Origin: CAMBRQ01 sp945870325
GTDB lineage: Bacteria; Bacillota; Clostridia; Lachnospirales; Lachnospiraceae
Direction of reading: 5' to 3'
Assembly (NCBI RefSeq): GCF_050313795.1
Contig: NZ_JBNPMC010000011.1
Coordinates: 17,631-81,630 of the forward strand
Length of the DNA: 64,000 nucleotides
The notes beneath the pieces are model-generated. The model saw nothing but the letters and a program-made list of their open reading frames with translations. It did not search any database and was not told the origin of the DNA. Shown here piece after piece: positions 40,378-49,022 of the stretch. The first letter of the stretch is position 1. Every line of letters starts with the position of its first letter. The position numbers were made by a program, and so were the translations under genes.

Positions 40378-40450
40378 AGCTGGAAATCGGACTTGAACCG
40401 ACGACCCCTTCATTACGAGTGAAGTGCTCTACCGACTGAGCTATTCCAGC
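40378..40450 (-). tRNA. tRNA-Thr (anticodon CGU)
   Basis: The reverse strand folds as a complete cloverleaf: acceptor GCTGGAA/TTCCAGC, D arm GCTC..GAGC, anticodon stem CTTCA/TGAAG with loop CTCGTAA (anticodon CGT, reads ACG), variable GGGTC, T arm GTCGG/CCGAT with TTCAAGT loop. It totals 73 bases with discriminator U; CCA is not encoded. The gene is single, between two accessory operons, a common site for integrated elements. Confidence 0.96.
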
Positions 40451-40644
40451 ATATGACAGCGTCTATCTCGCAGTCACAAATATTATTATAGCGAATTTCC
40501 GAATATTTGCAAGAACTTTTTTATATTTAACGAAAGTTTTATCAAAGTTTGATAGCCGATGCTTAGGTTTTAAGATATAATAAGAAGACAGTATGTATTG
40601 ACTGGAGGCGAAGAAAGATTAAAAAGGAAGTTAAAAAGGAAGCA

Positions 40645-41268
40645 ATGCAGGAGATTCAGAAGATTGCCGAGGATATGGAGAAGGCAAGATACGACCTGCA
40701 ATTCAAATATATCGTAGGGATATTAGAGGCAAAGATTAAGATCATTAACGAGCAGTTATCGGAGAAATCTGGCAGAGAGGTGATTCGAACTGTGCTCAGT
40801 CGTATGAAGGAGCCGGAGAGTATTCACGCAAAACTGGAGCGCAAGGGTTATGACCGGGATTTTGCAACGGCGCAGGAGAAACTGAATGATTTGATGGGAG
40901 TTAGAATTATCTGTCTGTTCTTAGATGATGTCTATAAAGTAGCCAACATGCTGAAAAAACAGAGCGATATCAAAGTTATTAAGATGAAGGATTATATTGA
41001 GAGATCCAAGAAGAACGGTTATATGAGCCTGCATCTGATCGTTGAGGTTCCAATCGGCATCAGTGAACAGCCGGAGGTTAAGAGAGTTGAGATTCAGATT
41101 CGGACGGTTGCGATGGATTTTTGGTCTGTATTGGATTATCAGTTGATCTATAAGAAGGATGTATCTGGCGCAGAAGAAGTGAGTAAGGAACTGAAGGGAT
41201 ATTCCGAGGAGATTGCCGCATTAGACCGTAAGATGCTGAAACTCAGGAATAAGATTGAGAAGATGTAA
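40645..41268 (+). CDS. Divergent small alarmone (p)ppGpp synthetase-like protein
   Basis: A 207-residue protein of the RelA/SpoT synthetase fold without the hydrolase or TGS/ACT domains, so a small alarmone synthetase (RelQ/YjbM type). It keeps IHAKLERKGYDRD, NDLMGVRIIC and EIQIRTVAMDFW, plus a C-terminal helix. It departs from RelQ at NGYMSLH (usually YRSxH; Met127 for Arg) and at DYQLIYK (usually EHxxxYK). Activity may be altered. ATG 40645 is used here, but GGAGG at 40603-40607 fits better with an ATT start at 40618 (nine extra residues, KKEVKKEA). The DUF4062 gene starts 34 bases after its stop. Confidence 0.85.
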   Translation: MQEIQKIAEDMEKARYDLQFKYIVGILEAKIKIINEQLSEKSGREVIRTVLSRMKEPESIHAKLERKGYDRDFATAQEKLNDLMGVRIICLFLDDVYKVANMLKKQSDIKVIKMKDYIERSKKNGYMSLHLIVEVPIGISEQPEVKRVEIQIRTVAMDFWSVLDYQLIYKKDVSGAEEVSKELKGYSEEIAALDRKMLKLRNKIEKM

Positions 41269-41302
41269 GAAAAGAGAAAAAAGAGATAACAGGAGGGGGA
41301 TT

Positions 41303-42013
41303 ATGAAATCTTTTTTTATTTCCAGTACATTTAAAGATATGCAGGCAGAACGGGATGTTCTGCATCAGGAGGTGTTCCCGGCACTTAGGAGACGTCTGAA
41401 AGAATACGGAGAGGATGTTCAGGAACTGGACCTACGCTGGGGCGTAGATACCAGCCGTATGTCCGAGGAAGACAGCGGAAAACATGTCATAGAAAGCTGC
41501 ATTGATGCGATTGACCGCTGTAAGCCATATATGGTGGTTCTCGTTGGCGAGCGTTATGGATGGATTCCGGACAGAGCGCTGATCGAACAGAGCCACGATG
41601 CAAGACTTGAGATGTGGTGCCAGGAAGAGATTAGTATTACACAGATGGAGATTCTGTATGGAGCCATGAAAGAGGAAAACCTGAAGCAGTGTATATTCTG
41701 TTTTCGTGATTCTTCTTTTAATGCTACTGTTCCGGAAGAATACCGGGCATTGTATGAGGTGGAAAGCGAGAAGCACAGAACGAAACTTGAAGCATTAAAA
41801 GAGAAGATACTTGCGAATCCTAAAGCACATATTATGGAATATCATCCGGTATGGGATGATGAAGCCGGACAGGCGGGGAATCTGAAGGAATTCAGGGATG
41901 GATTGGAGAATGCTCTCTGGGAGATGCTGAAGAGTCAGTTTGGAGAGCAGAAGCAGACAATGGAGGAGCGTATCTTACAGGATGCGGTGCTTACATCTTC
42001 CATGTATCTTTGA
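41303..42013 (+). CDS. DUF4062 domain protein (5' part of a split giant NTPase)
   Basis: A 236-residue protein starting MKSFFISSTFKDMQAERDVL, then LRWGVDTSRMSEEDSGKHV and YMVVLVGERYGWIPD: the DUF4062 domain, a Rossmann-like fold related to TIR/SLOG-type signalling domains and found at the N-terminus of TEP1- and NPHP3-like NTPases. AGGAGGGGGATT precedes the ATG. It ends in a TGA at 42011-42013 that is in the same frame as the next coding block, so the two probably were (or are) one protein. The expected role is signal or effector domain of a STAND-type system. Confidence 0.88.
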   Translation: MKSFFISSTFKDMQAERDVLHQEVFPALRRRLKEYGEDVQELDLRWGVDTSRMSEEDSGKHVIESCIDAIDRCKPYMVVLVGERYGWIPDRALIEQSHDARLEMWCQEEISITQMEILYGAMKEENLKQCIFCFRDSSFNATVPEEYRALYEVESEKHRTKLEALKEKILANPKAHIMEYHPVWDDEAGQAGNLKEFRDGLENALWEMLKSQFGEQKQTMEERILQDAVLTSSMYL

Positions 42014-42019
42014 TCCTAC

Positions 42020-45000
42020 GTGGCAAGACAAAAAGAGCAGGAGAAAGGAGCAGCACTTTTAAATGGAAGAAGCGGCGGATGGATCACTGGTGAGAGTGGG
42101 AGTGGAAAGAGCGCATATATGGCAAGTATTGCAGCTTCAGCAAGAAAGATTGGAGTCCATGTATTTCTCTATTATTGCGGAAATGAAAACTGTGGGAAGA
42201 CGGAAGTGCTTCTGGATACGCTGTTATACTGGTTGAAAATGGAGTTTCCCCAGGCTGGATCAGAGATCCCTGACACGAATGGTCTGACGCGAAGACAGAA
42301 ATTGTTCTATATTGACCGTGCATTGAGGTCCGAGAGAGATGCAGACCGGTTGATTCTGATAGATGCAGTTGATGAGATGGAAGAGGATATCTCTGAGATT
42401 CTGATGATTCTTGCAGATGCAGTGATCCGGGAGAAGGTGGAGGGGCATACCTTTGCAATCGGGGTAAGTTCGCTGCCGGAATATTATGAGATGCGAAGTG
42501 AAAGACTGTCGGAATATTTCGGAGCAAGACCAATGGAGCCTTTCCGAAATACAGAGATCAATGCTTTTGTACAGATACACGCTGCGCATAGAGGGAAACA
42601 CGTGGATGCGAAAGTGGTAGCAGAGATCCGGAAGAAGAGAGGGTGCACGAATCCTTACTATCTGTCTTTGGTAATGCAGAAATTATTCATGATGAGTAAG
42701 GCGGATTTTGAAGAGGCGGAGCGTCTGGCACCGGGGATGGAAGGAATCTCCCGGTTCATGAGAAAAGAGATTGAGGTTATGCCGGAAGAAGTTTCAGCGT
42801 TAACCATCTCCATGCTGGAGGAAGCGGCGGAGAAACTGCGCCTTATGTATGAGGGCGTTGAGAGTGTAAATGAACAGGCAGATCCTATGGAGATTATAAA
42901 ACTCCTTGCAGTCTCAGAAGGAGGTCTTAAACTGGCGGAGATAGAAGCGATGATCGGGCGGGAAGGCAGGATATTCCTTCCGGTGTTCCTGGAACGTTTC
43001 TTCTGTTATCTGTATGATTCCTTTGGAGAAGACCGGGAAGGACGCTGGGACTTCCGTCATAGAATGCTTCGGGAGAGTCTGCTTCAGATCATGAGCAGGG
43101 ATGAGATCTGCCGTTTTGCGAAGATGCTTTGCGTGCAGAAACTTGAGAATAAAGAACTGGATCAGGCGTTTTTTTATGCGATAAGGGCGAGGGATATCCT
43201 GCGGCTTAACCAGTGTATCACAGGAATACTGAAGGATCAGACATTTGATAAGAGAGTACTTATCTTAGAATGTTACAAATTGCTGACCCAGGATGGACAG
43301 AGAGTATTTGCAGAGGTACTGGAATCGCCGGAACTTGAGAAAGACGCTTATATAGAACTCCTGTCGAAGATCCTCCTGTCAGATACGGATATGATCTGGC
43401 GGGAAACAGGATTGTGGCAGGGATTCTATGGGACATTCGCCAAGGCGGAGCCACTGTCTGCTGCGGCACGGTTCTGGCAGCGGTTATCCGGGCTGGTCTT
43501 CTTGAATTATGGAATGGATTCTGAACAGTATCTACAGAAATGGCATGAGATGGTACAGGCATTTGATGCGATAGAGTGTCCTGGCAAAGAGGAGATAGAT
43601 GCATATTACTGTAATCTTCTGGAAGTCATGCAGGATTCTTCCAGAAAGTCGCTGTGGGAGGAACTGAAAAAGCGATATATTCGATTGGAGTTCAGTATAA
43701 AAAAACTTGGATTGGATAAGAAAGAGTATGAGATAGATGAGATGCAGTGTGTTCTTTTCTTCTGGGAGAAACTGAAGGAAAGCAAAGAAGAGGATCAATC
43801 GAGTAATTTAGGCGCTCTGCAAACATTGTTAAATATCAATATGAACCGCCTGGAGAGAGAAGGACTTGAAAAATTATCGCCAATCCGTATAAAGGTTTAT
43901 GAAACGCTTAGAGGACAGCAGGTAATTCTTGTCAGAAGATATCTGAAATTAAAGCGGTATCAGGAGGTCGTAGAACTAACGAAACAGTTGATGTCATATT
44001 ATGAACTTCGGATGAAACTGCTTCCTTCACTGGCAGAGGGGATGCAGTATGCGAATGTATTAGGATGTCGGAGTCAGGCTGTCAAGATTAATTTTAAGGA
44101 GAAATACAAGGAGCAGGAACTTAAGATATGGACACGTTTAGATACGATGTATGAATCGGAGGTTGTTCGTGATTTCCTGGCTTATACCAATTATTCATTG
44201 GGAAAGATTCTGGAAGATATAGAGAGATATCCTGAGATAGAGAGAGGATATGATCACGCTGAGAGAATTGTATTCTATTACACCCAGGCGATAGAACTTT
44301 ATGACGGATTGCTTAAGGATCGGACAGCAGAAGATTCGAATTATTCATATCTTTTGTCCTGGGCATTATATGCGCGGCATATGAGAGTTGCAAGGAGAGT
44401 CAGAAGAGATATCTGGTTCTGGAAAGAAGAAAAGTGGGCATATCGTTTTAAAGAGCCAGAGTTTTTCGAAAATCAGATGGAAGATGACTTGAGAAGACTG
44501 GAAGCAGGATGCTATGAATTGTATGAGCCGGAGGGGAAAAATGCTTTGAATCGGGAACTTCGCCGGGTATATAGAATCGGGGCACTTTATTATGATATGC
44601 ACCAGGAGGAAGAAAAGGCAATTATCTGGTGTGGTAAACTCACAGAATGTCAGAGTGAACTGCTGGAAGAACTGACATATGGTGGATGTTGGGTTGCAGT
44701 TTCTTACTATATGGATGCTTTAGAAATATATCTGCGGTGGGACAGATGGCAGAAGGTCATAGAGAATGCGGGTGTATGCCTGCAAATCCTGAGACAGATT
44801 TCAAATGAATGGATCGAGGAGAACAAGCTGAGGGAGGAATGGCGCAGAACGTCTGCAAATCTGTATCTGATGTTGGCTCAGATTTATCTGCAGGAGAAGC
44901 AGGAGCAACAGGTGATTACGTGCTGCAAGTCAGCACAGGAAATGATAGCAGCGCAGGAAGGCAGGTGGGAAGAACTGCCGGAGACGGATGCGATGGTACG

Positions 45001-46396
45001 TGAAAGATATATGGGCATAGTAGGAAGGCTCTATCACGCTCTTGGTGATGACGCGCGGTCTGCCCAAATCCTGAAGAGTGCAAGAGATTCCTGGAATGAA
45101 GAGAAGCAATCCGCACTCGTATTGAAACAGTCTTCCGGCAACCTGGATGTGAGCGATTCCTGGGCGGGCAATCAAAGATATGAGAAGGTAATGCAGAGAT
45201 ATTTTGAGATGCTTAAGATGCAGGAGTTGAGGGCGAAGATTACGGATGACCAGAAACTTCTTCTGGAAGTGATCCATGAGTACCACCTGATATTAGAAAA
45301 TTACACGACGGATCAAAATGCTTCACGCCGTCCGCTTCTGCTTCGGCAGGCACAGGCATTAGCAGAGTATTATCAGGCGAAAGCGTGGGCAATTCCGGAA
45401 GAATTAGAAGATATTCTGTTAGTCAATGAGGAAGCAAGAGACAGCAGGAGAATGCAATATCTGGAAGAACAGGAAGAAACGCTTCGGACAGAATTCCAGG
45501 GAATGTGCAAGGATGAGATGGTTTCCGGAAAAGAACTCATGGATAAGCTTCAGGAACTTTCAGATACGCTGTATGATAGGATACAGATCATGAAGAAAGC
45601 AAAAGAAGAGTCGCAGGAGATTCGTAAACTGCGTGAGACAAATATATCTTATGTGCGGTGCTGTTCTAAGGTTCTTTGGAAAAAAGGAGAGAACCGAAGG
45701 GCTGAGAGCCTGGGAAATTATGTGCTGACTGCGCTGTGTCAGATGAATGAAGATGTGCCAGATACATACGTATCCGAAGAACAATGGGAGTTCTATGTGC
45801 TGCTTCGGGAAAAACGAGAGACACTTCCATCTCTTGGCGAGAGTGGAGAAACGGATTGGATGTCTATCATGGGACATTGTGCAGATCTGTGCCTAAGGGC
45901 GCTGAAAGTGACCGGGGAAGTGCTATGGCTTGAGCGTCTGCTCTCTGAAACCAGGACATATCGTGAATACATGGCGAAGAGGATCCATGAGAACCCTTCC
46001 AGAGCAGAGTGGACCCGTGAGAAAGCCTGGGAAACTTATGACTATGACCAGGAAACATATCTGCTGGCAGGAAAGAAGGGAATCCTTCCAATAGAGCAAT
46101 GGCTTTTGCCTTATCTGGAATCTGTCAGGGTTCAGTATGAGACCAGGGGAACTCTCGTGAGGGATTCTTATTATATGAAGAGGTTGGAGGTATTCTATGA
46201 ACTGCAGGATGAGACAGAGGGATATGACGAAGAGATACAGAAGATGATTGATCTGTTCAGCCACAGACAGATGAGGGACGATCAGGATTTTTCTTACTAT
46301 ATGATGAAGGCTGTGCGTGACTTGGATGGAGAGGAAGATATAAACGTAATTATGGCATATATTGAGAAGTTAAAACAAGAGAGTCAATCAATATAG
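42020..46396 (+). CDS. STAND/NACHT-type NTPase with long helical-repeat C-terminus (3' part of split protein)
   Basis: 1458 residues counted from the first possible restart, GTG 42020, which has no ribosome site. The P-loop WITGESGSGKSAYMA (residues 22-36) and Walker B RLILIDAVDEMEED (110-123) lie at the start, followed by a winged-helix-like region to about 390. The remaining ~1050 residues are helical repeats, rich in Tyr, Leu, Glu and Arg, that look like TPR/ARM-type units (for example YNALRMRKR-like pairs, EALEIYLRWDRWQKVIENAG). The frame is the same as that of the upstream DUF4062 gene, interrupted by one TGA. Intact relatives combine both parts. The composition and size are typical of sensor NTPases in defence or cell-death systems; this is inference. 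Confidence 0.85.
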   Translation: MARQKEQEKGAALLNGRSGGWITGESGSGKSAYMASIAASARKIGVHVFLYYCGNENCGKTEVLLDTLLYWLKMEFPQAGSEIPDTNGLTRRQKLFYIDRALRSERDADRLILIDAVDEMEEDISEILMILADAVIREKVEGHTFAIGVSSLPEYYEMRSERLSEYFGARPMEPFRNTEINAFVQIHAAHRGKHVDAKVVAEIRKKRGCTNPYYLSLVMQKLFMMSKADFEEAERLAPGMEGISRFMRKEIEVMPEEVSALTISMLEEAAEKLRLMYEGVESVNEQADPMEIIKLLAVSEGGLKLAEIEAMIGREGRIFLPVFLERFFCYLYDSFGEDREGRWDFRHRMLRESLLQIMSRDEICRFAKMLCVQKLENKELDQAFFYAIRARDILRLNQCITGILKDQTFDKRVLILECYKLLTQDGQRVFAEVLESPELEKDAYIELLSKILLSDTDMIWRETGLWQGFYGTFAKAEPLSAAARFWQRLSGLVFLNYGMDSEQYLQKWHEMVQAFDAIECPGKEEIDAYYCNLLEVMQDSSRKSLWEELKKRYIRLEFSIKKLGLDKKEYEIDEMQCVLFFWEKLKESKEEDQSSNLGALQTLLNINMNRLEREGLEKLSPIRIKVYETLRGQQVILVRRYLKLKRYQEVVELTKQLMSYYELRMKLLPSLAEGMQYANVLGCRSQAVKINFKEKYKEQELKIWTRLDTMYESEVVRDFLAYTNYSLGKILEDIERYPEIERGYDHAERIVFYYTQAIELYDGLLKDRTAEDSNYSYLLSWALYARHMRVARRVRRDIWFWKEEKWAYRFKEPEFFENQMEDDLRRLEAGCYELYEPEGKNALNRELRRVYRIGALYYDMHQEEEKAIIWCGKLTECQSELLEELTYGGCWVAVSYYMDALEIYLRWDRWQKVIENAGVCLQILRQISNEWIEENKLREEWRRTSANLYLMLAQIYLQEKQEQQVITCCKSAQEMIAAQEGRWEELPETDAMVRERYMGIVGRLYHALGDDARSAQILKSARDSWNEEKQSALVLKQSSGNLDVSDSWAGNQRYEKVMQRYFEMLKMQELRAKITDDQKLLLEVIHEYHLILENYTTDQNASRRPLLLRQAQALAEYYQAKAWAIPEELEDILLVNEEARDSRRMQYLEEQEETLRTEFQGMCKDEMVSGKELMDKLQELSDTLYDRIQIMKKAKEESQEIRKLRETNISYVRCCSKVLWKKGENRRAESLGNYVLTALCQMNEDVPDTYVSEEQWEFYVLLREKRETLPSLGESGETDWMSIMGHCADLCLRALKVTGEVLWLERLLSETRTYREYMAKRIHENPSRAEWTREKAWETYDYDQETYLLAGKKGILPIEQWLLPYLESVRVQYETRGTLVRDSYYMKRLEVFYELQDETEGYDEEIQKMIDLFSHRQMRDDQDFSYYMMKAVRDLDGEEDINVIMAYIEKLKQESQSI

Positions 46397-46539
46397 AAGA
46401 GAAGTATATGGGTCGAGGATATAAAGAAATGTGAAATGGGGCAGATAAGTTAAAACAAATTTATGGATTGTAGGAAAATGGAGTCGTAAAGATATGAATA
46501 ACTGAAAGATATGGATAGGTATAATTAAAGTTATGTAGC

Positions 46540-46568
46540 AGGAGGTGCGTATGAAGCATCTCCTTTTT
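46540..46568 (+). terminator. Terminator after the giant NTPase
   Basis: AGGAGGTGC (46540-46548) and GCATCTCCT (46556-46564) form a 9-base stem (one G-U) with a 7-base loop, followed by TTTTTG. It is located between the convergent NTPase and ABC permease genes. Confidence 0.75.
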
Positions 46569-46573
46569 GACTG

Positions 46574-47371
46574 TTAAAATCTTTTGGAACACCATTTTTC
46601 AAGTGCATTAATGAAAGCATACAATGTCATTGCCATGATGCACAGCAGGCAGATCGACATCAGCAGCCAATCCATCTTGAAGACCTGGCTAGAGTAGATA
46701 ATCAGATACCCCAGCCCTTCCCTTGCTGCCAGGAATTCACCGATAATCACACCCACCAGGCAAAGTCCGATATTCACTTTCATATTACTGATGATCGCAG
46801 GGATGGAACTGGGAATCACCACCTTGATAAGCGCATGAAACCGAGTGCCTCCAAGCGTATAGATCAGTTTGATTTTCCCGGGATCTACCGTGGTAAAACT
46901 GGTATACAGGCTTAGAATACTGCCGAAGATAGCGACAGACATTCCGGCTACGATAATCGTAGTCTTGGTTGCGCCAAGCCACACAATAAGCAAAGGAGCC
47001 AATGCCGATTTGGGCAGGCTGTTCAGTACTACCAGGTATGGATCCAGGATTTCCGAGAGTTTGCTGCTGAACCATAAGGCAACTGCCACCAGAATACTGA
47101 TGGCAATTACGAGCAGGAAACTTACAATAGTTTCGTATAATGTAATACCGATATGAAGGAAGATGCTTTGATCCAGCACCATCCCCCAGAAGCAAAGCGC
47201 GATCTTAGAAGGGCTGCTGAAGATAAAAGAATCTATGATCCCTACATTGGCAGTGAATTCCCAGATAAAGAGAAAACTTAACAGGATCAGAATCCGAGAG
47301 ATTCTAACGATACGCTTATGTTTTCGATGCTGAAGAAGATATTGCTGCTGACCGATGGACAGATCACTCAT
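46574..47371 (-). CDS. ABC transporter permease, NitT/TauT/SsuC type
   Basis: A 265-residue protein with about six membrane segments and the inner EAA loop in LIYTLGGTRFHALIKVVIPSSIPAI, followed by GLCLVGVIIGEFLAAREGLGYLI. This is the SsuC/TauC/ThiX permease family, which handles sulfonates, nitrate, taurine or thiamine precursors. It overlaps the ATPase gene by 8 bases. No substrate-binding protein gene lies next to it, so the substrate cannot be inferred. Confidence 0.92.
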   Translation of the reverse strand: MSDLSIGQQQYLLQHRKHKRIVRISRILILLSFLFIWEFTANVGIIDSFIFSSPSKIALCFWGMVLDQSIFLHIGITLYETIVSFLLVIAISILVAVALWFSSKLSEILDPYLVVLNSLPKSALAPLLIVWLGATKTTIIVAGMSVAIFGSILSLYTSFTTVDPGKIKLIYTLGGTRFHALIKVVIPSSIPAIISNMKVNIGLCLVGVIIGEFLAAREGLGYLIIYSSQVFKMDWLLMSICLLCIMAMTLYAFINALEKWCSKRF

Positions 47372-48131
47372 TCGTATTCAACTCCTTCCATATAAGATTA
47401 AAATATGTTTTGAATTCCGGGGCGTTACGCCGGTTTAAAGGTGTATCAGATTCCAGATTGAATATCAGTGGTATGGTCTGCTTGATAGATGCGGGGCGTC
47501 CGGTTAGGATGATCACCCGGTCTGCTAAAGAAATGGCTTCTGACAGGTCATGGGTTACCAGCAAAGCAGATTTATTCTCCTGCCGGATAATCTGCCCGAT
47601 GTCATCACCTACATTTAGCCGTGTCTGGTAGTCGAGCGCGGAAAAAGGTTCATCCAGAAGCAGAAGATCTGGTTCCAGTACCAGGGTGCGGATTAAGGCG
47701 GCACGCTGTCTCATACCGCCGGATAATTCAGAAGGGCGGGAGGATTCGAACTGCTTCAGTCCATAGAGATCTAGTAGTTCATGGGCGCGCTGGCGCGTTC
47801 TGGCAGTCAGCATGTGCTGGACTTCCAGACCTAAGATGACATTATTATAGATCGTACGCCATTCAAAGAGTTCGTCATGTTGAAGCATATAGCCGACATT
47901 CGTGGTACTTTCTCTTAAGTATTTTCCATTAATCTTGATGAGTCCTTTTTCGGGAGTGATAAGCCCTGCGATCAGAGAGAGCAGAGTGGACTTGCCGCAG
48001 CCGGAAGGTCCGACTATGGATACGAACTCTCCTTTGTTCAGTGCAAAGGAGATATCCGTAAGGGTAGGAGTCTCGCCTTCGAGGGTATGGTATGCGTAGT
48101 GAATATGCTTTAGTTCTAATACTTGTTCCAT
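47364..48131 (-). CDS. ABC transporter ATP-binding protein, NitT/TauT/SsuB type
   Basis: A 255-residue ATPase: Walker A GPSGCGKST (about 40-48), Q loop in GYMLQHDELFEWRTIYNNV, signature LSGGMRQRAALIRTL, Walker B LLLDEPFSALD and H loop LVTHDLSEAI. The words after the Q loop are typical of SsuB/TauB. It is the first gene of a two-gene minus-strand unit; GGAGG lies before its ATG. The binding protein must be encoded elsewhere or the system is incomplete. Confidence 0.94.
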   Translation of the reverse strand: MEQVLELKHIHYAYHTLEGETPTLTDISFALNKGEFVSIVGPSGCGKSTLLSLIAGLITPEKGLIKINGKYLRESTTNVGYMLQHDELFEWRTIYNNVILGLEVQHMLTARTRQRAHELLDLYGLKQFESSRPSELSGGMRQRAALIRTLVLEPDLLLLDEPFSALDYQTRLNVGDDIGQIIRQENKSALLVTHDLSEAISLADRVIILTGRPASIKQTIPLIFNLESDTPLNRRNAPEFKTYFNLIWKELNTNE

Positions 48132-48270
48132 AGGAACCTCCTGTGATGACTATATATTATTTTATGTAAATATTCGGAATTAGTGAAGGATTGCCCTTGA
48201 AAGAAACGAAAGAAGCGGTTATAATTCAAAAGTATATATCCTCATATATGTAAGAAGGAGAAGAAACCTG

Positions 48271-48885
48271 ATGAATTATCAGAAAGAACTGGAGAAGATA
48301 ATCGAGCGTCTGGGCAAGGAAGAGAAGGTGCCGACCTTATTGCTGCACAGTTGCTGTGCTCCATGCAGCAGTTATGTGATGGAGTATCTGAGTAATTATT
48401 TTAAGATCACAGTATTCTATTATAATCCCAATATCTATCCGGAGAGTGAATATACGAAGCGGATTCTGGAGCAGCAGACATTGATTGGAAAGATGATGGT
48501 CAAGCATCCGATCTCATTTATGGCAGGGAATTATGACAAGGATCTTTTTTATGAGATGGCGAAAGGCATGGAGCATCTGAAAGAGGGCGGTGCCCGCTGT
48601 TTTAAGTGTTACGAATTACGTTTAAGAGAATCTGCCAAGATTGCGAAGCAATGTGGCTTCGATTATTTCACGACAACCTTAAGTATCAGTCCTCTTAAGA
48701 ATGCGGCTAAGTTGAATGAGATTGGCATGAGGCTGGCAGAAGAATATGGGGTTTGGTACTTGCCTTCAGATTTTAAGAAAAAGAATGGCTACAAGCGTTC
48801 CATTGAATTGTCAAAGGAGTATGGATTATACAGGCAGGATTACTGTGGGTGCGAATTCTCAGTCCGGCAGACGGAGAATGTATAA
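48271..48885 (+). CDS. queH: Epoxyqueuosine reductase QueH
   Basis: A 204-residue protein with the paired-cysteine motifs of QueH: LLHSCCAPCSSYVMEYL at about 26-42, RCFKCYELRL near 110 and YCGCEFS at the C-terminus. These bind an iron-sulfur cluster and adjacent metal. QueH converts epoxyqueuosine to queuosine in tRNA anticodons, replacing QueG in many Firmicutes. AAGGAGAAGAAACCTG precedes the ATG. It is divergent from the ABC transporter and stands before argH. Confidence 0.92.
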   Translation: MNYQKELEKIIERLGKEEKVPTLLLHSCCAPCSSYVMEYLSNYFKITVFYYNPNIYPESEYTKRILEQQTLIGKMMVKHPISFMAGNYDKDLFYEMAKGMEHLKEGGARCFKCYELRLRESAKIAKQCGFDYFTTTLSISPLKNAAKLNEIGMRLAEEYGVWYLPSDFKKKNGYKRSIELSKEYGLYRQDYCGCEFSVRQTENV

Positions 48886-48955
48886 GAATATAGATGGTTG
48901 ATTTCGGTACATTATGAAAAATAAAGATAAGAAATGTAAATTAATACAATAATAT

Positions 48956-48983
48956 TTGATTTTATGCAGAAATGTGATAAAAT
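48956..48983 (+). promoter_or_regulatory. Candidate argH promoter
   Basis: TTGATT (48956-48961), a 16-base spacer and TAAAAT (48978-48983), 39 bases before the argH ATG. The surrounding stretch is AT-rich. No leader peptide or arginine operator is clear. Confidence 0.45.
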
Positions 48984-49022
48984 CGTTTACATGAATTTTA
49001 TACGAAAGGAAGAGAAAGCCAT

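Noticed and set aside
40340..40450. tRNA gene as an integration site of a prophage or ICE
   Set aside because: No integrase, no direct repeat of the tRNA end and no phage or conjugation genes are visible on either side.
42011..42013. Selenocysteine at the TGA in the DUF4062-NTPase gene
   Set aside because: No selenoprotein family has this site, no clear hairpin follows at the right distance, and the residue is not in an active site.
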